Of a DNA stretch of 64,000 nucleotides, positions 11,701-23,595 are shown piece by piece. The notes beneath the pieces are model-generated. The model was not told the DNA's origin, searched no databases, and was given only the letters and a program-made list of their open reading frames with translations. Source of the DNA: Margaritifera margaritifera (Eukaryota; Mollusca; Bivalvia; Unionida; Margaritiferidae); NCBI GenBank assembly GCA_029931535.1, contig JAQPZY010001638.1, positions 6,193,501 to 6,257,500 of the forward strand. Reading direction: 5' to 3'. Within the stretch, counting starts at the first letter, position 1. Every line of letters starts with the position of its first letter. A program made the position numbers and the translations under genes.

Positions 11701-14700
11701 TCGGAAATAATGGTTCCATCAAATATCACTCCTTCTCATCATTAACATGAGCATATTAATATGTTTCTCGTTGCAAAAGTGACATTCTCACCATTATCTG
11801 ATATAGGTCATATCAAATGGCTCTATTTATGTTAATAAAGTCTCCGACAGGATTCATTAAATCAAAGGTTCAAGAAGATGATTTATCATTGAACGTTCTA
11901 GAGTATAGCTGTGAAGCATGTTTGATAATGATAACAATGTCATCATTACTCTTGTCATTATTTTGTTCCATAGTCTCACACCAAGGAGAGGTCCCAGTAA
12001 TCACGCGATACTAACTGCACTTTAAGATATCTAAATTTGTGCCAGTACAACACAAATGGACTCATTTAACGTGATTAAGAATTTCTAAATCAATTGCCTT
12101 ATGGCTTTCCAAAAATAAATGAGATGTATTGACACATAAGTTATAATGGCACAGATGGCTGCATTCCAGAAATTGGGATATATCTAAATTTTTCCCCAAA
12201 AAAATATTTTTGCAATTATATGTACGTGTTTCTTGTTACATTGTTGTGAATTAGGATCTTTGTATGAAAGTAAGGCATATTTCCCATTTTGTATTTGGCC
12301 ACCAGTCCAAATGCGGCATTGCGCACTTGGAGCCAAGACAACATTCTCATTAAATTTCAAAGTAAGAGGTTGAAACAATACCTCCATGCTAACTTTTTCA
12401 ACAGGAAATTGGTCTACTAATACAATAAAACATCACCATTGATTATTTTCGATCAACACATACCAAAACTAGTTCCAGGTTTTAAATTACAAGAATTGTA
12501 AGAAGAAAAATAATTAAATTTTAAAAAAATCATTTAAAATCAAAATTAAAACTTTTAATTTTTGTGGATTTTTATTGCTATAAGAAATAAATGTACAATG
12601 ATTCGTGTATATGTATGTGTGTGAGGTACTGTTGATAATATGGCTATGTAACTATCAACAAGTCTTGCGTCTAAAGGGGGTCAGACCACCATTAATTTTC
12701 GTATATATTACATACATACATTTCTCCAAGATGAACTCAGACCAACATTCCAATCACATAAGTATTCCTAGGGGTGATATTGCCATTATAAACCATTACC
12801 CACAGCATAATTACAGATAACAGCTGATCAAAACCATTTCAGGATCAATCAAAACATAGTTTGTGACCAACTCTCACACTTACTTTACATATGCACTTCT
12901 ATCGCACTGCTTTCACAACTACAATAAAATGCATCTCAAAATAAAAATTGATTCTTAACCAATTGTACGACGGTACAAATCAAAGGCATAGCCAAAGGAA
13001 ACCTTTTAGCTGGGTACTGACCAGGAAGCATTTTATCCTGGCCTGACCCCAGCTATCATTGTTCTCCTAGCGATGGATAACGGGTATGTAAGATCTTACT
13101 TCTTTTTATGGCGGTCGTCTAGCCAGTTTTCTAAAATAAGACATATTTATCGCTCAGGACGTACATATAGCGTTCTAATGACAAATAAAATCCTTATATT
13201 GTTCAAGAAAGTCATTATTTACGATGGAAACCAGCCAGTGGATCCCTTAAATAAATAGCTTATGTTCCAATAGTAAAATTCTGTGTGAAGCTTGCTAAAA
13301 TGTAATTCTGTCTCGAGTGCTTAATAATGGGGAGTCGGCATTAGTCACGCGATGCCAGCTCATAATAAAACATCTTAGCTTTGCAATGGCAGCAAAACTT
13401 TAGATTTTAAATATGAAAAAGATAATTTGCTCTGATTTATTAGGGTCTGATATCCATCAGTTGTTCCGAATTACAATTCCGTATTACAATTCCGAATTCA
13501 TTACTCCAATGTAATAAACCTATTTAATTTAATACTGCGTTGCACTATACAGCGTTAGAAATTATTAAAACACACTTCGACGCCCAATTTCTAATTTAAT
13601 GTAAAGAATATGACAGGAATACAAGAAAAGAAATTTGTCTCCTTCTTTCAGCCGTCTACTAATTCTCCATCCATTTCTTTCAATTCATCCTTTCATATCT
13701 GCGTGTCTGTCTGATTTGCCGTCCATCTACTTTCATAATTTGATAAATTAAGCACAGTTTACACACATCTAAGAGAACGATGTCATTTTTAACCCCCACC
13801 CCACGCCCAGTGCATTCTTGATTTTATATGGACATTTTAACATACCTTTACAACATTTTAATATACATCAAATTCAAACATACTCTTCTATGTTGCCAGG
13901 ATGCACATGGGTATGTTTGTGAAACCATAGCAACAATCTTCAAAGTTGAATCCCTTTGATTACCGCAATCAATCTTCAGTGTTTAATCCCTTTGACTATC
14001 GCAGTTATTACTGTCTATTCTGTCCGGATTTTTGCATTAAATTCATTTTGTACTGTACAATTGAAAGACCGTATTAATATATGAGAATGACATAAAGGGA
14101 AGTATCTCTTGGATGCTCAATAACAATCTAGCTTGTTCTCAGCTTAAACAATCACCCAAAAATAAATTTTGATGAGATTATGTCTTTCGTCCACTACTTC
14201 TTAAAATAATACCATTTTGCAACACAACAATTATAATAGCTTTTCTTTTTTGGAGAATAGATTCCTTTTAAGGCAAATGGTGCATCAAACGACAGCATGG
14301 AGTGTTAATATAAATGTGTATTGCCAATCATTTCCCGCCTTAACCCCCAAGTCTTCATATCTCATGATCCTGAAGCAATCGCGGGAATGATAACAAAGTT
14401 TCCCTATGTTTTGATCTATTGCAAAGTCTTGCTCAGGGGATAATAAAGAACAAAGAACATACAAAAGAGGCTCACCCACACAAAGGCTGACGCGTGTAGA
14501 AATATAAATATTTACGTTTTGGTACAGAGAAGAAATAAAATCCAGAACGATGAAGAGGTCAAAACTAAAAAAGGAACGAAATAACAAGAAATAACTACAT
14601 GTCTAGAAAGAGACCTTTTACCTATGAATAAGGCGAGCAGGAAGTCTGGATGCAAGCTATCAGCACTAATGGTTTTGGAGTCATGATTGGTTGATAATGA

Positions 14701-15184
14701 AAAGTAAAATATTAGCAAAAGGAATCTTTTGAAAGCTTATCCTGTTTGTAACTGAACAAAAAAAGAGACAATATTCTATTGGTGGAATTTCAATCTTTAA
14801 CAGACTTAACTTTGGAACACTCATTACTGACATTAGTACCTGATTCTTTATGTGCAGAATTGAAAACGCGTGTTTCAGACACTGCTCTAATGGTTTTCTT
14901 CACCCAGAAACATGCATCTAGGATGGGTCTATAATGAGAAATATAGGTTTGATCTTGAGCATTTATAAATTTAATTTTTTTTTACTTTTTAATATCATGG
15001 TGTTTATATAGGTTTACTATGGGAGTTGAATTAGTACCGTGAGTCCTAACTGCTTGGTGCGGCCTACATACCTGTCTTGAGCACAAAACTCGCCAACCAT
15101 TTCATCTCAGCCGGACACCTGTCCAGTCCCCTCGAAATGCTGCTAGTCCAATCAGAGATGGAATGACAATGTACGTAGCCAAAA

Positions 15185-15186
<2 letters not shown>
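8728..15186. other. Long stretch without recognisable genes
   Basis: About 6.5 kb of AT-rich sequence. Open frames are 60-100 codons at most: 10752-10952 (+), 11260-11520 (-), 11469-11745 (two + frames), 11817-12014 (+), 14285-14587 (-). None carries a domain, signal peptide or repeat I can name. A G9 run lies at about 10197-10205. The 11.26-11.75 kb part is slightly more GC-rich and has overlapping open frames on both strands, so it may be an old transposon, but I cannot support a call. Confidence 0.5.

Positions 15187-15249
<63 letters not shown>
15187..15249. repeat. (TA)n microsatellite
   Basis: Uninterrupted AT dinucleotide tract. Confidence 0.97.
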
Positions 15250-15251
<2 letters not shown>

Positions 15252-15376
15252 GCTAAATGCGAACACATAAGGGCGCATTTGGCTTAAAAGAAAACCTCTA
15301 GTCCAAAAGTGATGTTTAACTCACCGTGCGTCAGTTTATTTCTGTCAGTTTGCTCATCGTCACTCTCCTCTAGTGA

Positions 15377-15396
15377 TATTATTATTATTATTATTA

Positions 15397-15428
<32 letters not shown>
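15377..15428. repeat. (TTA)n microsatellite
   Basis: ATT trinucleotide repeat with one phase slip. A G13 run follows at about 15500-15512. Confidence 0.95.
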
Positions 15429-15429
<1 letters not shown>

Positions 15430-15875
15430 ATCTTTTCGCCACCTTCACTTATAATGTAAATACGTTCATATTTTTGTTTGTCGTAGTGGAAATTATATCG
15501 GGGGGGGGGGGGGTGAAACTATAACCGAAAAATAATTCTGCACTACAGATGACGCCCTATGAAACACCCTCACCTCGCAATGACGTAGTTAACTAGGTTA
15601 TATCAAGCAGTAACACAGAAGTCAAGAGAAAAAGACCTGAAATGTTTACATGATTGAATGACAGGGGAAATTTACAACACAAAGTAGTTAAATGATGGAA
15701 ATAAAATCAGATGTAAATATAACTATGTACTATTACAGGAAATTTTATATAGCAGACTAATACATCTCTTAGTAGTAAGTGAAATAAAGTTTGATGATTC
15801 TTTCCCAAATAACCAGCTCTTTGTGCCGGGATATAAAATATACAGAATTAATACAAATATATAGGCCTTCTTGCA

Positions 15876-16560
15876 TATGTTTGTTTCGATCTTACATCCA
15901 GACTGAGGATTGATCTACAATTCAAAGACATAGAAAATTTATCCTTTGCGATTACCATTCGTAATAACAAATAGTTGATAACTGGCGTATATAAATCCCT
16001 GAATGTCCCAAACCTATCTTTCACAATAGACTTTACTAATGCATTAGGCAAAGTCAAAACACAATTTTAAAATATTATTATAATAGAAAACTTGAATTTT
16101 GATGTTCTAAATGCTAGCAGGGTAAATCCCTTCATGATATATTTGATATTCTAGAACTTCGTAATTTGATAAAGACTCCAACGTGTAGATGTAATTCTCA
16201 ATAATAAACCAGACAAAGTATGTAATACCATTTGTTACGACACTGGCCTAAGTGATGGGCATCATACGATTATGACGGTGAATAAAGGATATGTAGTATC
16301 AGATATGAATAAAAACGAAAATATCGCAGCTTTGAACATATGGTTGATAGGACTTTTATGGAGTACCTTTTTATGTGTCCCATATATTTTATGACATTGG
16401 TAAAGTTTTGGGGGCGCATGGCAAGTTACTTACTGAAGTACTCGATGAATACCTCCCAATGAAGGAAAAAACAAAAGAAAACACAACGCCTCATTTATAA
16501 ATGGAGACTTGACAAAAGCAATACATCATAAAAGGGCGTTATTCAGGACATTTTATTCAT
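15876..16560 (+). pseudogene. LINE apurinic-type endonuclease remnant
   Basis: Pieced across three frames, the + strand reads like the distal half of a LINE endonuclease. Blocks are LRIDLQFKDIENLSFAITI, then LITGVYKSLNVPN, then ENLNFDVLNASRVNPF (the 'GD(L/F)N' catalytic strand; G and D are replaced by E and N), then VDVILNNKPDKVCNT, then YDTGLSDGHHTIMTV. The last block contains the terminal S-D-x-H-type motif of the exonuclease-endonuclease-phosphatase fold. A further linker-like part (EVLDEYLPMKEKTKE) follows before similarity stops. The endonuclease nicks target DNA to prime reverse transcription. No reverse transcriptase follows: a Penelope-like element on the opposite strand begins within about 60 bp. 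The frame breaks and altered catalytic residues mark it as dead. Confidence 0.75.
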
Positions 16561-16599
16561 GCAAAACGGGTTGTGGTTGACAATTTTTGCATTGATTTT

Positions 16600-17268
16600 A
16601 TTGTGATTGTGATTTTAATGACTATTCATTCGTTTTTCTAAAGTTACGGTTTTTTCAAAGTATTGGATGGCACAGATTTTGCATGTCAGGAGATAGACTG
16701 CATTTTTGGCTCGACATACTAAATTCTGATTGATAGTAAAGCTAACTCCTGTAGCTAACCGCAGAACGATTTGGTGCCGGGCATATGCTTGCAGATTAGG
16801 CAGCAATTGTCTTAGCAATTGTATGTTCCTGAATCTGTGGTCTTGTCCGAAGATACATTGATGTGTACAAGATGGTCCTTTAGATCTTTAGATCTACGGT
16901 ATGCAACCTTGGAATCTTATTGAAATATGCCCTTCAGACTTTTGGAATATTCGATCAGGTGCCAATGCTTCCGAATGATCTGTTGTCAGTTTGTGTCATC
17001 GGGGTGGTAATCAACCACGAAGAGGTTGCTTATCTTGGCTTTCTAGGTTTCATATTTCAAGAAGGCTTTTCTATAGTATTGTTCATCGACTCGTCAATGT
17101 ATTTCCATATATATATACTACTCTTTGAAGGTACCCCTTGAGCTCTTCGAATCTCTTTTCAAGGGTAACCGGATGAAGCAGATGCATTTTAGTCGAAACG
17201 CACAGGTCGTAAGGAAGACTTTTTATTACGTTATTGTAGTGGCATCTGGCCGAGAGCAGGTACTGGCG
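16600..17268 (-). pseudogene. Penelope-like element, C-terminal part with GIY-YIG domain
   Basis: Two minus-strand blocks. The upstream block (about 17268-17083) reads QYLLSARCHYNNVIKSLPYD and then EKRFEELKGYLQR, the reverse transcriptase thumb/linker region of Penelope-like proteins. The downstream block (16818-16615) reads NAVYLLTCKICAIQYFEKT, then a short basic block ending RMNSH. This matches the GIY-YIG endonuclease signature of the family ('YLL.C..C...YVG.T....R...H'). The conserved Gly of 'Y(V/I)G' is replaced (YFEK), so cleavage activity is probably lost. Between the blocks (about 16820-17080) the frame is broken. Confidence 0.82.
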
Positions 17269-19918
17269 GGGTGGGAGGATGATATCATCAAATGATGCTG
17301 AGTAGCATTGTAAAAGGTGCAACAATGATATACAGCATTACATATTTTTCATTCCCCCCTCCCCCCAGTACGGTACCTCGGAAGGATTTCCCAGCTGTAT
17401 AAGAATTAATTATTAATAGATCTTGTTAGACAGGTTTGCATCAGTGCCGGAGCTTGTTTAGTCACAACTTATTGGGTTTGTCCATAAAACCTTCTTGTTC
17501 TTTATCAGAACCTTACATTGGTGCTAAGAAAGAGCTTAGGTAAAAGCGTTTTGTCTTCATTTATTGCAAGTTAGTATCTTTCATGGTCCTGATTTGTAAT
17601 AATCTAAAGAGCAATTCCAGTATGTTCAGATGACAGAAACCAGGTCTAAAAACCAGAAGGTTTTACTTCATTTAACATTCATTGAAAGTGGATCAATTCA
17701 GGATGGAATCCTCGTGGACCGTTAAAATATTATTCAAGCTGTGATGTACCTTCTCCTGCCAAGTAGAGGTGGAAAATCTCAGAGGACAAGAGATGAGACA
17801 TCACACATTGTAGCAAATGCTGTAGAAGATCGTTGCATTTGGTACAATATTTATCATAAGACAACCAAGAACGTTAAACTGCTTGTCAAGAAGGAAGATG
17901 ACGATTTCATGAAGAGAGTTCAAACAAGAGATAAATGCAAAACTGAACAGTGGAAAAAATAGTCTGAAATATATTCTGGTTCACTTTGTCATCTATTTGA
18001 TGTTGCATGCTAAGACGATGAGTCAGGGACTCCTCATCGAAAAACACTGAAGAAGTTGCAGGATGTACAAATGCAGAAAGAAGAGTACGCTTTTCTAGAG
18101 AGCACGAGAGGAGAAGATGGCCCCAAGAAAACAGCTCTGTATTGTGCAGACTTTTGTAGAGAAAAAGTGGTCGAGAATGGCAAAAAGACGAGAAGAAAGG
18201 GAAGATGCACAGAAGAGAACGACAGAAGAGTTACAGAGAAACTCCAGTCAAGCTATTTCATGGTATGACGTTAAGTTGCCTGGTGATATACCTGATGCTG
18301 TTCATCACTGCAGTTCAGAGCCTTCTACCTCAAAAGAGACCGACAGTAATTACATGCCTGAAGCGAAGAAACGTCGAGAATTCCAACAATCTGAGGATGC
18401 TAAAGATCCACTAGAAGCAGAGCATCGCCATGTCCGAAGTAGCGAAAGAAAGGTTTAGTCATCCTACTATCGATGCGCAGACAAGTTGATGAGTAAATTT
18501 CACCCGAGTGTGGTTCAAGCAGAAAATGTTGTCATCACAGTGGGCAATGAGATGTGTGATATAAAATGGAAAGCGTTTGAAGTGGACATGAAAATGATTG
18601 ACCTGGAGACTGTACCAGACCGGTCTAATATCAGAGTTTCTAGCAAAGCTCATCTAGCATTTGCACTCAATGTGCTTGTGGCAGAGATCATGATTTCTGA
18701 TGAACATACAACAATCACTTATCATCATGACGGAAGCAAGAAACACTGTGCTGGACGTTTCTGTGTTCAAGATGCAACAATTAATTATACTTTTAGATCC
18801 TTTCCTAGTCAAGACGTAAATTTGCATCGCTTAAGATATCAGTCCTAAGTATGCTATCTGTCTCTGCAGGGGTTAATGTCAATGAGCTGTATGAGAAGAT
18901 TCACTTTGTTCTCTCTGACTCTGTATCACTCAACTTGGGAGTAGAAGAAATATACTCAAAGGAACTAGGCACAGATCATGTACCAGGACACCTGTTATGT
19001 CAAGTACTACACTGTGATTGCATGTTCAATGACAAGTTACTCACACTTATCAGTAATGTTGACAAAAAATAGGACCAGAAAAGATCTACTCCACTTACCT
19101 TGTGACACCTACAACCACACATGATTCAGCAACATAACAACTACTGGTGTGATCATCTCGGCTAATTAGTCCTGACTTTTACCACAAGAGTGAATTATGC
19201 TGACCTTGTTTAGATTCACATTGACCCTGCTTCAAACATTGCAGCTGCACTAAAAGGGGAGAGGTTCAACCGAGTAGTTCATCTTTGTGCTGTCATGTTG
19301 TACCACTCCTCATCTCAAGAGCTTTCTGTCAAAGTATGAACACATCACCAAGTCATTTGCCTGCATTATGCACATGCTTATTGAGATTAAGTTCATCGAG
19401 ATCTTCTACTGTGTTGGCGCTCTACTTGGCATCCACCTCACGGAACCCTTGCTTCTATTCATGACATCACCTGACACGAGGCACTCTGCTGTTGGATCAG
19501 CAATGCAAGAACTTCACACCGATCTTCTGCCAACAGATCCAAAGGAACCGCATTGATTTTCACTACTTTGCTATAAATATATATATATATATAATTATAC
19601 CACTGGGGGCGCTATCTGGTATCAACATAAGGGCTTTAATCCTCCATAAGTTGATCATAAACCATAGATAACAAATGCAACACTTATTCATGTATGGATT
19701 CTACCATTTGATTATGGAAGCTCATAATCGATTTTCCTATGATTTACAGGCATCGATGATACACAATTCCTTCTGAGGCTCCGTACGGGGGAGGGGGGGG
19801 GGACATGTGATCTATACATTGTTGCATATCATTCTGATCGTGACAACCTTTTGCAGCTTTTGGACCGGTACTCTGTGTTGTTTGAGTGATCTAGCTAAAT
19901 AACATCCCCCGATATTAC
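17269..19918 (+). mobile_element. Unclassified inverted-repeat element inserted in the Penelope-like element
   Basis: The insertion is delimited by the two halves of the Penelope-like element. Its ends carry an imperfect inverted repeat of about 75 bp (about 17315-17388 against 19768-19840). Shared parts, reading inward, are tgcaacaatg, a C-rich tract (cccccctcccccc), gtacgg, and cct(c/a)(g/a)aagga. The interior encodes a multiply broken + strand protein (17741-19556). I could not find a convincing target duplication, so the exact outer edges are uncertain and the superfamily is not named. A DNA transposon is the most economical reading. Confidence 0.65.
17741..19556 (+). pseudogene. Degenerate protein of the inserted element, unclassified
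   Basis: A series of + strand open pieces in shifting frames reads as one decayed protein. An N-terminal part begins LLPSRGGKSQRTRDETSH. A charged, helix-prone part rich in Lys, Arg and Glu (about 18060-18270) follows. Next comes a block SKAHLAFALNVLVAEI followed by TITYHHDGSKK (about 18630-18750), then NVNELYEKIHFVLSDSVSLN and GTDHVPGHLLCQV (about 18880-19000), and a C-terminal part GALLGIHLTEPLLLF (about 19400-19460). The order 'D-G-S/T, then a second S-D block, then H' is reminiscent of metal-dependent nuclease/transposase cores in invertebrate element-borne proteins, but I cannot assign a named family. Stops occur at about 17960, 18459, 18846 and 19070. Confidence 0.55.
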
Positions 19919-21320
19919 TGGTTAGAGTCAGTTGGTATGCGGTGCAGATCAGTTTATATGTTTACCTACAAGAGGATAGACTGGGTATCGAAGAAGTCTC
20001 TGGATCTGTTTCGTGATTCTGATGTAAATTTAATTGTAGGGTGGAATTCATTGGCGAATTCAAATAATACTTTGAAATTGTAACCTGTTTCGATCTATTT
20101 TGACTCCATGTCGTCAATGAATCTGCACCAACTTAGAGGTCAATAGGGGGCCTCATTGAAGAGCCATTGTTCAAGCCTTCCCGTGCAAATATAAGTCCCA
20201 CTGACTTGCAAGAAGTGTGATTGTTGAACAAAAAATTTAAAACTTAAGAACATGGGTTAAAGTTTGACCAGCGAGTCAGTTGGAAAGGAAGCATCAGGCC
20301 AACTCGACAATACCTCTTTTTGCAGGTTTGGATTACCTCGTGTGGGATGTTGATGTATTGGAAACATACGTCCATAATAACGAGTAGAGTACTGTCTGGA
20401 AGGTAGGTTTCAGTGTCTTGTTAAGGTATTCGGTAGAATCTTGGATGTATGAAGGAAGTTTGTCGCGTTGGAATGAGCGTTTACGGAAATAATTGACCTC
20501 TGTGGGTTCCCTTTTTTGTGTATTTTAGGAAGAAAGTAAAATCTCCCTGTTTAAGGGTCAACCGATAGGAAGCAGGTATGTGCTTTGTCATCAATGTACC
20601 CAACATTGTGCATGTCTTTTAATGTCTGACACAAATTCAGCGTGGTCAGGTGTCGGTCATTGCTAAGTTTCTTATTAAACCTCTCTTCCGAAAGTTGCCT
20701 ATTCTCTTCAGCGATATAGCCTGACGTATTCATGACAACAACGCAGGACCCCTTGTCTGCTGGTTTTATGATAATATCTTCTCCGTTGTGTAGTTTTTCG
20801 ATGACCGTCTTTCTTGTCCGTTTAAAATGTCCTTTGTTTTGGTATGCTCCGTTTATGCGAATTAATGTCATTTTCCACCGCGGACAGGAATGCCCTAGAC
20901 CTGAGACTTTACTAGGAGTGGAACATAGTCGGTTTGTTATTTTCTCTTTCGGGCTAGGGGTTGGGGGGTGGAGAGTTAATATATATGTTTCATCTTGAGT
21001 GGAATTGGATTCTCCAACATAATCACAAAATATTTCCTTAAGTCTCATTCTCCGTGCTAAACTCAGTCTTCTTTCAGTTCGAGTACGTGTACGTTTTGGG
21101 CCTCGGACAAAGGTTGAGGCCTTTGGAGACTTATGTCAGAGTCAGACACATCAATTGTGGATAAATTTACGACAGTGTAGACATTCTGGTTAGCGGATAT
21201 ACATGATGCATCAAACGTAAGTAACCTTCTCATACATCTTACAAGTTTGAGCCTAAAAATATCTTTCTTTTTTACTTTTGAATCAGCATCTACGCTTACA
21301 CTTATGAGGTAATACATCAA
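19918..21320 (-). pseudogene. Penelope-like element, N-terminal and reverse transcriptase part
   Basis: The longest open piece is 21048-20551. It carries EDIIIKPADKGSCVVVMN and then EENRQLSEERFNKKLSND, a highly characteristic N-terminal stretch of Penelope-like reverse transcriptases. After a stop near 20551 the reading continues in other frames: FYFLPKIHKKGNPQ (about 20500-20545); motif A as LLVIMDVCFQYINIPHE (about 20340-20390), with the catalytic Asp kept; motif C as RFIDDM (about 20107-20127), both Asp kept; then HPTIKFTSESR and TDLHRIPTDSNQ up to the insertion. An upstream minus-strand frame (21320-21063), ending HVLELKED, is probably the degenerate N-terminus. The protein would copy element RNA and extend it at chromosomal ends or nicks; this copy cannot. 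Confidence 0.87.
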
Positions 21321-21329
21321 TCAAAATAA

Positions 21330-23533
21330 TGCGGAGGGATAGAGCCGCCATAAAGGAGGGCGGTTCCTTTACCATAGTTCACAAGTCAAAAGATGCGAGC
21401 AACAAACGTTACCATGATTGCTCTGTACATTATATTATCAAACTTGCAAACTTTCCGTATCATGCAAAGAATTTTCTTTATGAGCATTAAACTTTCCCTT
21501 ATCTTTCAGGTTTGAGTCTGAAGGTACCTACACTCCTCATTATTTACAGAATTGTCTTTATACTGTATTAATCTGTATTACTTATTATTAAATAAGTATC
21601 TTCATGTATCCTTATAACATGTTAAATCGATCACAGTTACAGTCAACCACCATAAGCAATGGCAGTTCCTACACCGAAGTTCACAGGTTGAAACAATTTG
21701 CTCTGATTGCTTTGTATATTATACTGTTAGACTACATACTTTCCACATTGTTAAATGCATTTTCTATGCAAAGTTATTTGTTTTTTCTTCGATAGTCAAG
21801 ATGGTCAACATTTTTGGGATTCTGTTAAAATAATAATTATCTTAATCACACACACACACATGGAATTAGTGGGTTGATTTGTATAAACTTGATGTTCACC
21901 ATTGAAAGGCCAAGTGGTCATTAGTAAGTAGCTCAAATTAGTACTTGGAAAGGTTAATGTCAGATGTAGACCATTAATAACTCAGACGGACTAATTAACA
22001 TGTAATTTCACCATGAGCATTGAATGCAACTTGCTCTCCATACAGATTCAAACCTGAATAAGAGATCTTGATAACGCCAGTCTTCAGTTAAAAGAAGGAA
22101 AATTAATATTGGCGGTTAAAAAGAATATCATTGAGTTTGTCTTGCTGTGTACCTAGCTAGACAAAGTGTATATGTAGTTGCTATAAATATTGTTTTACGG
22201 ATAAGTTAGTCCCTCTGAGAATTCGACTTACAAATGCTTTCCAACTGTATCAATTACAAAAATTTTTTAAATCCAGTTCAGACATACTTTCTGGGTTCGC
22301 TGCAGTCCGACTTGGGTTCATATGGAAAACAGAAAACTCGTTTAGAAGAGTTCTTGGAGGTCAGCAAAATAACAGATAGTGTTTTCGTCTCAACTAGCGG
22401 CGCTGTGACACAGCCGTATCTAATATTTCAGGTGTCAAATTATACTGGCGTCCTGGTAGAATAATTTGAAGAGGGGGGGGGGGAGGGGGGGGACAACGCG
22501 AAAGCGAGTTAATTTTAATACACATGATAACGCATGCATATTTGTTTTGTTCCTTCTCTATACAAATCATTTAACATTAAAAACACCGATTCAAGCATTT
22601 GATGTTCAAATATATTCCTCCAGTAAATGCTGAATGTAACAGAGATTTCTTGTTAAGCAATATATATTTCAGACGTGATGTTAGGAACCCTTTAATTGTC
22701 TAAAGCATATTCCAAACGGGGGTGTTTTTTTATATAAAAAGTACTGTATGTGACAATATAGACAGTTAATAAAAGGTAGTGTGTGTTTCTTAAATGTCCG
22801 TTGTAAGGACTACCTTTTTGATATTTTGTTTGTTTGTTTCTTAATAGTTACATAATTTGTAGCCGGACATTGAATTTCACATTCAACAGTTGAGCCTGAA
22901 CCTAAGACAATAAATCATCTATCTGACTGGATGAAATCTAAATCAAGCTTAATTTTGACCAATCAGATCCCTTTGTTCTTGACGCACGTACAAGCTGGTG
23001 AAAATTTGGCCAGCTTCTTTGAATAACATTTCCGACAAAGTCTTTGGTTTTCTTAATGTGCCACTCGATCTGGAAATTGTTCATGAAACGATCATTTCTG
23101 CATTCTACAAACAATTACAGCAGCTCGACTCATTTTTCTTTCAAGGCAATTTTAGAAATAAAGATCATGATTACAATTGCTATTCTGACATAAAATTGAA
23201 GAAAATCAGAGTCATTAGGCAAATTATTGGAAATAAAACGATAGATCTCCAGTAGAAGAATGGATAATTATCCCCCTTTCTTAGGTCCGATTTTCTTGTG
23301 TATCGTTTCGCTAATTGGTTGCTTGCTTGCTTGATAGACGAGATGGAGACATTAGTCTCAAACAAACGACAATTTTGCATGACTTTTACTACTAATCTCT
23401 AAGATTTAAACAAACCTCTGTATGCACGTGGATCCAAGGCAACTAAAAAATTACATTACAGAAAAGCGAAATTCAGTAAAAGCAGCGTCATAAAGAAATG
23501 TAGGTGAAAATGTATTAACACAAAGGAGAGAGG

Positions 23534-23595
<62 letters not shown>

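Larger units (their letters stand above)
16580..21330 (-). mobile_element. Penelope-like retroelement, split by an insertion
   Basis: On the minus strand the 5' half (about 21320-19918) and the 3' half (about 17268-16600) join in order as one Penelope-like protein: an N-terminal region, reverse transcriptase, then a GIY-YIG endonuclease domain. The join falls between TDLHRIPTDSNQ and QYLLSARCHYNNVIKS, which are contiguous in members of this family. About 2.65 kb of other sequence (17269-19918) separates them. Stops and frame changes occur throughout, so it is inactive. Boundaries are approximate because I cannot align to a consensus. Its 3' end abuts a + strand LINE endonuclease remnant, which suggests insertion into an older LINE. 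Confidence 0.85.

Noticed and set aside
11260..11745. Overlapping open frames on both strands as a transposon gene
   Set aside because: I could not match any motif to a known transposase or host protein, and no inverted ends are visible.
22470..22492. G-runs (also near 10197, 15500, 19790, 41631 C-run, 62687) as functional G-quadruplex sites
   Set aside because: Single homopolymer-like runs with no conserved gene context. At 19790 the run is part of the inverted end of an inserted element.
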